From Calliphora vicina (taxonomy: Eukaryota; Arthropoda; Insecta; Diptera; Calliphoridae), in contig NC_088781.1 in assembly GCF_958450345.1 (NCBI RefSeq), positions 118,308,431 to 118,372,430 on the forward strand: 64,000 nt of DNA, read 5' to 3'. Position numbers and translations under genes: made by a program. The notes beneath the pieces were generated by a model. That model saw only the letters and a list, made by a program, of their open reading frames with translations. It was not told where the DNA came from and did not search any database. Shown here piece after piece: positions 57,729 through 64,000 of the stretch. How positions within the stretch are numbered: position 1 is the stretch's first letter; each line of letters opens with the position of its first letter.

Positions 57729-60381
57729 CTATTAAGCAAATTAAGCTTAATCGTGGTTCTTTTTATTAAGCAAATTTTAGCTTAATCGTGGTTCTTTCTA
57801 TTAAGCAAAGTTTAGCTTAATCGTGGTTCTTTTTATTAAGAAAAGTTTAGCTTAATCGTGATTCTTTCTATTAAGCAAAGTTTAGCTTAATCGTGGTTCT
57901 TTCTATTAAGCAAAGTTTAGCTTATTCGTGATTCTTTCTATTAAGCAAAGTTTAGCTTAATCGTTGTTCTTTCTATTAAGCAAAGTTTAGCTTATTCGTG
58001 GTTCTTTCTATTAAGCAAAGTTTAGCTTAATCGTGGTTCTTTTTTATTAAGAAAAGTTTAGCTTAATCGTGATTCTTTCTATTAAGCAAAGATTAGCTTA
58101 ATCGTGGTTCTTTCTATTAAGCAAAGTTTAGCTTATTCGTGGTTCTTTCTATTAAGCAAAGTTTAGCTTAATCGTGGTTCTTTTTTATTAAGAAAAGTTT
58201 AGCTTAATCGTGATTCTTTCTATTAAGCAAAGATTAGCTTAATCGTGGTTCTTTCTATTAAGCAAAGTTTAGCTTAATCGTGGTTCTTTCTATTAAGCAA
58301 AGTTTAGCTTAATCATGATTCTTTTTATTAAGCAAAGTTTAGCTTAATCGTGGTTATTTATATTAAGCAAATTTTAGCTTAATCGTGGTTCTTTCTATTA
58401 ACCAAATTTTTGCTTAATCGTGGTTCTTTTTATTAAGCAAATTTTAGCTTAATCGTGGTTCTTTTTATTAAGCAATTTTTAGCTTAATCGTGGTTCTTTT
58501 AATTAAGCAAAGTTTAGCTTAATCGTGGTTCTTTCTATTAAGCAAAGTTTAACTTAATCGTGGATCTTTCTATTAAGCTAATTTTAACCTAATCGTGGTT
58601 CTTTTTATTAAGCAAATTTTAGCTTAATCGTGGTTCTTTCTATTAACCAAATTTTTGCTTAATCGTGGTTCTTTTTATTAAGCAAATTTTAGCTTAATCG
58701 TGGTTCTTTTTATTAAGCAAATTTTAGCTTAATCGTGGTTCTTTTAATTAAGCAAAGTTTAGCTTATTCGTGGTTATTTCTATTAAGCAAAGTTTAGCTT
58801 AATCGTGTTTCTTTCTATTAAGCAAAGTTTAGCTTAATCGTGGTTCTTTTTATTAAGCAAATTTTAGCTTATTCGTGGTTCTTTCTATTAAGCAAATTTT
58901 AGCTTATTCGTGGTTCTTTCTATTAAGCACAGTTTAGCTAAATCGTGGTTCTTTCTATTAAGCACAGTTTAGCTTAATCGTGTTTCTTTCTATTAAGCAA
59001 AGTTTAGCTTAATCATGGTTCTTTTTATTAAGCAAATTTTAGCTTAATCTTGGTTCTTTCTATTAAGCAAAGTTTAGCTTAATCGTGGTTCTTTCTATTA
59101 AGCAAAGTTTAGCTTAATCGTGGTTCTTTCTATTAAGCAAAGTTTAGCTTAATCGTGGTTCTTTCTATTAAGCACAGTTTAGCTTAATCGTGGTTCTTTC
59201 TATTAAGCAAAGTTTAGCTTAATCGTGGTTCTTTCTATTAAGCAAAGTTTAGCTTAATCGTGGTTCTTTCTATTAAGCAAAGTTTAACTTAATCGTGGAT
59301 CTTTCTATTAAGCTAATTTTAACCTAATCGTGGTTCTTTTTATTAAGCAAATTTTAGCTTAATCGTGGTTCTTTTTATTAAGAAAAGTTTAGCTTAATCG
59401 TGATTCTTTCTATTAAGCAAAGTTTAGCTTAATGGTGGTTCTTTCTATTAAGCAAAGTTTAGCTTAATGGTGGTTCTTTCTATTAAGCAAAGTTTAGCTT
59501 AATCGTGGTTCTTTCTATTAAGCAAAGTTTAGCTTAATCGTGGTTCTTTTTATTAAGCAAAGTTTAGCTTAATCGTGGTTCTTTCTATTAAGCAAAGTTT
59601 AGCTTAATCGTGGTTCTTTCTATTAAGCAAAGTTTAGCTTAATCGTGGTTCTTTCTATTAAGCAAAGTTTAGCTTAATCGTGGTTCTTTTTATTAAGCAA
59701 ATTTTAGCTTAATCGTTGTTCTTTTTATTAAACAAATTTTAGCTTAATCGTGGTTCTTTTTATTAAACAAATTTTAGCTTAATCGTGGTTCTATCTATTA
59801 AGCAAAGTTTAGCTTAATCGTGGTTCTATCTATTAAGCAAATTTTAGCTTAATCATGGTTTTTTCTATTAAGCAAAATTTAGCTTAATCGTGGTTTTTTC
59901 TATTAAGCAAATTTTTGCTTAATCGTGGTTTTTTCTATAAAGGAGACTTTAGCTCAAGCCAGGATCTTTCTATAAAGGAAAATTTAGCTCAAGCCAAGAT
60001 CTTTCTCTTGAGAAATATTTAGATCAAACCAGGATCTTTCTCTTAAGGAATATTTAGATCAAAGCAGAATCTTTCTCTTAAGGTATATTTAGATCAAAAC
60101 AGGATCTTTCTCTTAAGGATTATTTAGATCAAACCAGGATCTTTCTCTTAAGGAATATTTAGCTCATACCAGGATCTTTCTCTTAAGGAATATTTAGATC
60201 AAACCAGGATCTTTCTCTTAAGGAATATTTAGATCAAACCAGGATCTTTCTCTTAAGGAATATTTAGATCAAACCAGGATCTATCTCTTATGGAATTATA
60301 GCTTAATCTGGGATATTTCTATTAAAGAAACTGTAGCTTAATCTGGGATATTTCTATTAAAGAAACTGTAGCTTAATCCTG
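57729..60381. repeat. Intronic minisatellite, 35-bp unit, about 75 copies
   Basis: Consensus TTAAGCAAAGTTTAGCTTAA then TCGTGGTTCTTTCTA, period 35 bp. Each unit can form a hairpin (ATTAAGC with GCTTAAT, 8-base loop). 57729-59940 is the homogeneous core with AAAGTTT and AAATTTT variants. 59940-60300 switches to a subfamily with AGATCAAACCAGGATCTTTC and TCTTAAGGAATATTT. 60300-60381 is a third type (GCTTAATCTGGGATATTTCT). It lies in the intron after the coding exon at 57577. Confidence 0.97.
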
Positions 60382-62335
60382 TATATGTATTTATATTTCG
60401 AACATTTTGTCTTTTGGTAGTTTTGAAAAATTCTCTTAAAATTTAATTTATGTCCTTAAAGCTCTTATTTTTCAAAACCAACAAAATTCTATAGAATTTA
60501 TAATAGTTTTCCATTTTATTACCATTTACATGTTTTACTCAAAAGTGCAGGCAGCCATTGTTGTTAAAGTATTTTAAAAATAAAACTTTTTGAGCCAACA
60601 TATGTAACAAATCCTGTCCCCTGTCCCTTTAGCCATCATACCATTTTCCAACTATGAGTACAATGAACAATAATTTTCCAAAACTCAGCATGATTGTTGT
60701 AGTAGTTTGAGTTTTTGTGCTTGGAAAGTTTTCGCGGCTTATTTTAGAAATACATTTTTCGCAGTTTCTTTGTTAAACGAGTAGCAAGCATGTTGCCATG
60801 TGAGTTAAATTGCGAAAATAAGTTGTTTCCATATAAAAAAAATTTGCGCATTTTGTTGTTTCTTATTGTTTATATAAATCATACACATTATAAAAGGATG
60901 TTTAAGTAAAGAATTGAAATTTAAAAGTAAATTTTTTTAGGAATAGAGGACAATATATTGACAAAACTTTGTTATAATTGTTGGATTTTGAATCATAACT
61001 AGTAGTTATGATTCGAAATCCTTAACTTGTTAAAAAAAGCTGTCTTCCAACTCACCCATTGCAAAACAAAACAAATTCAAACCCTTCATAATCCCCTCAC
61101 TTAAAAACTGGACCCTTTGTTTTGTCAATGAAATTGAAACTGTCTGTAATCAAAGTTAATAACAAGATTTACTACCTTAAAAGCTTAATGTTGGGATAAA
61201 CTCTCAAATGAAGATTACTCGTTAGTTGCTACAGGTAACACTTGTTAACATAATACAATAGACACCATAACAGCAACAACAAATCGTATTTCCTCCCCTT
61301 AAACAAAAAACCATATCAAAAGGAATAAAGATCACATTAAATTTCCACAAAAAACGAAACAAAAATGTACAATACAACATTGAATTAAGATGACATTGTC
61401 GGGATAAGAACATCAACAAAAACTAAGAGCAAAACATTAACATATTTTTGTAAAAAAAATAACATTACAAAACCCCCCATAATAAAAAAAAACATTAGAG
61501 CAACAACAAAAAGGTTAAATTATGCATTTCATATAGAAAAATGAAAAAAAATAAAAGGAAACATAATCAAATGAGATGAAACACAATGATATGGACTCTA
61601 TGATGACTACTTCAGAGCAGAGATGAATAATTGAAACATGGTACTTTATTTTTGGTACAATTTACACGACATTTTAACTTATTTTGATACTTTTCAACGA
61701 CAATCTTTGGTACCTTTATTCATGATTTTCATTTTACATCCCTGTAGTATTAGCAGGGGTAGAAACAAACACCTATTCAGGCTGGCTGTGGATAAAAAAC
61801 CAGTCATATGGAAGATGAAAAAAGTCTCATTTCTGCTGAAAATCCAAACTAATAACAATTATCACCGAACAGCCACCCACTCATGCAGCCATTAATGGAA
61901 ATAGAACAAAAAAAAAAACAACCAAACCAAAAAAAAATGGAAATAAAATGCCAAAGAACTGCAAATAGAGGCAAATGTAAGCAACTATTTAGCCTTAAAG
62001 GTTGTGGGAGTGTGTTTCTGTATGTTTGGAGCATTTGTTTTGTACAAGTACGAGTTGTGAATACATTATCAGTCTGAAGTCATTGTCGTCTCTATAATAA
62101 TCAGCCTAAAGGACTGTACAGAGTTACACCATTTCCTTTCAAGAGTTTTTTTTTCGGTATTTCTTTGCCGAAACACTTCTTTCTAACTTATTCGGCCCGG
62201 ATTGACAAGTTTTAACTCTTCCTTGATCTATGTTTTATTGATGTTTCAATTATGTCACTAAAACTCCACTTTGTCTTTCTTCGTTGCTGATATTTCAGTA
62301 AAAAAAACGTTAAAAATTGCAAGATTATACTTCTA
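60382..62335. other. Intron sequence between two minisatellite blocks
   Basis: About 1.95 kb without 35-bp units. It is AT-rich; no exon with convincing splice sites and no element was recognised. Confidence 0.4.
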
Positions 62336-63570
62336 TTTCCAAATTTTAGCTTAATCGTGGATCTTTCCACAAGGTAATAATCTTCAATATTTCTATTAAG
62401 GAAAGCTAAGGGAACTTTAGCTTTATCGTGGATCTTTCTATTAGAAAATTTTTGCTTAATCGTGGATATTTTTATTAATCAAATTTTGGTTTAATCGTGG
62501 ATCTTTATACGAAGAAAACTTTAGCTTAATCGTGGATATTTTTATTAATCAAATTTTGGCTTTATCTTGGATATTTCTACTAAGGTAACTTTAGCTTAAT
62601 CGTGGATATTTTTATTAATGAAACCTCAGATTAATCTTCGATATTTCTATTAAGAAAACTTTAGCTTTATCTTGAATCTTTCTACTAAGGAAACTTTAGC
62701 TTTATCGTGAATCTTTCTATTAAGGGAACTATAGCTTTATCGTGGATCATTCTATTAGACAATTTTGGCTTAATCGTGGATCTTTTTATTAAGCAAATTT
62801 TGGCTTAATCGTGGATCTTTATACTAAGGAAATTTTAGCTTTATCGTGGATCTTTTTATTAAGAACAGTTTCTGGATCTTCCAGCTTTTTTGTGGATCTT
62901 CCTTTTAAGGTAACTAGCTTAATCGTTGATCTTTTTATTAAGAATATTTAAGCTTAATTGTGGACCTTCCTTTTAAGAAAATTTTAGCTGAATCGTGGAT
63001 TTTTTTATTAAGGAAATTTTAGATTATTTGCGTATATTCTATTTATCTTAATCGTTAATCTTTTTATTATGGAAACTTTAGTTTATTTGTGAATTTTTTC
63101 TGTTAACAAAACTTTAGCTTAATCGTTGATCTTTCATTTAAGGAAATTTTAGCTGAATCGTTGATAGTTTTATTAAGGAAATATTGGATTATTTGTGTTT
63201 ATTCCTTTTTAAGGAAACTATCTTAATCTTTCATATTTTTATTATGGAGACTTTAACTTATTTGTGGATCTTCCTTTAAGGAAACTTTAGCATATTTGTT
63301 GATTTTTTTTATTAAGACAACTTTAGCTTAAGCGTTGATCATTCTATTAAGGAAACTTTTAGAACCTTTTAAGGAAATTTTAGCTGAATCGTTGATATTT
63401 TTATTAAGGAAATATTAGATTATTAGTGTATATTCCTTTTAAGAAAACTATTATGGAAACTTTAGCTTATTTGTTGATCTTCCTTTATGGAAACTTTAGC
63501 GTATTTGTGAAATTTTTTCTGTTAAGAAAATTTTAGCTTAATTGTAGATCATTCTATTAAGGCAATAAAA
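62336..63570. repeat. Second, decayed block of the 35-bp minisatellite
   Basis: Units such as TTTAGCTTAATCGTGGATCT followed by TTTTATTAAG recur at about 33-40 bp with many substitutions and indels (AGCTTTATCGTGGATC, AGCTGAATCGTTGATA, AGCTTATTTGTGGATC). Divergence increases toward the right edge. It is clearly the same family as the main block 2 kb upstream. Confidence 0.9.
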
Positions 63571-63627
63571 GTTTACTTTGAATTTCTTCCTTGTCGTTAC
63601 TTCAGTAGGAATCTATGATTTTCATTG

Positions 63628-63990
63628 AAATGTTCCTTCTGTTTCTTGATCTCTGATGTAGTTGTTTTTAAATGGATCCTCTAATAATCTCCTTTCAAGA
63701 CATAGAGAGAAAGCATATAACAAGCTTCTATTGCGAAGAACTCACTATCAGAATTTTTCTTCCGTTTCTTGATCTCTGATGTAGTTGTTTTTAAATGGAC
63801 TTTTCTCAAATTTTAAAAGATGGGATCGTTCAATAATCTCCTTTCAATATATACAATAACAATTAGGATGAACAAGTGAAAGCAGAAAACAAACCTTATT
63901 GAAGTTCAATCAGCCTGCTTCTTCGGCGATGAAATAATCAAGGAAACGAATTCTTTTTAACTGTTCCTTGATCTCTATTGCATTGGAAAA
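63628..63990. repeat. Direct repeats with TTTCTTGATCTCTGATGTAG
   Basis: GTTTCTTGATCTCTGATGTAGTTG followed by TTTTTAAATGGA occurs at about 63640 and 63765, and both copies are followed by AATAATCTCCTTTCAA. A weaker third copy (TGTTCCTTGATCTCTATTGC) starts near 63962 and continues past the window edge. Confidence 0.7.
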
Positions 63991-64000
63991 AATTGCATAC

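Noticed and set aside
57729..63570. CRISPR-like regular repeat
   Set aside because: Units are contiguous with no unique spacers, the DNA is eukaryotic and intronic, and no cas genes occur. It is a minisatellite.

Overview
This is a eukaryotic nuclear window, AT-rich, with introns and crowded with transposable elements. It most likely comes from a calyptrate or related fly (Diptera). The reasons are short GT-AG introns, a dipteran Sec12 (PREB) gene, 'mini-me'-type repeats carrying GTCY/GACA microsatellites, and mariner, Tc1, hAT, Gypsy and I/LOA-like LINE remnants typical of muscomorph flies. No tRNA, rRNA or CRISPR array was seen. The species cannot be fixed from sequence alone.

Layout. 1-3.5 kb: MITEs and a 273-bp tandem duplication. 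3.5-8.7 kb: two divergently transcribed three-exon genes, each encoding a SANT/Myb-like DNA-binding domain near the N-terminus and a charged helical C-terminus. They appear to be a head-to-head paralogous pair that shares the position and phase of intron 1. 9.0-9.9 kb: a satellite with a palindromic core, carrying a nested fold-back MITE. 10.97-12.6 kb: five-exon Sec12/PREB on the minus strand, the ER-membrane exchange factor for Sar1 that starts COPII vesicle budding. 14.76-17.12 kb: an intact 593-aa transposase-like gene of a family I cannot name with certainty, bounded by sequences that also occur as MITE ends. 18.0-24.7 kb: a dead hAT transposase, several MITEs and LINE debris.

25.23-33.83 kb: a complete, apparently young Gypsy (Ty3) LTR retrotransposon on the minus strand. 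It has one uninterrupted 1469-aa Gag-Pol frame, identical 133-bp LTRs, a 4-bp target duplication (ATAG) and a 3.8-kb leader that holds a perfect ATAA/AAAT tetranucleotide array of about 585 bp. 34.5-35.7 kb: a mini-me-like element with a GACA array of about 480 bp. 36-50 kb: degenerate LINE, Tc1 and mariner copies, several of them nested.

50-64 kb: quiet AT-rich DNA, then the 5' end of an unidentified host gene. It consists of a TATA box near 52.84 kb, a probable 5' UTR exon ending at 53249, a TE-filled intron and a 20-codon first coding exon at 57577-57637. The next intron holds a minisatellite of about 2.65 kb with a 35-bp unit, and a second, more decayed block of related units at 62.3-63.6 kb. 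The rest of that gene lies beyond the window.

The most interesting items are the SANT-like gene pair, the intronic 35-bp hairpin minisatellite, the young Gypsy element with unusually short LTRs and a CTCF-like site in its leader, the intact transposase-like gene with candidate MITE partners, and the 9-kb satellite that reverses orientation.
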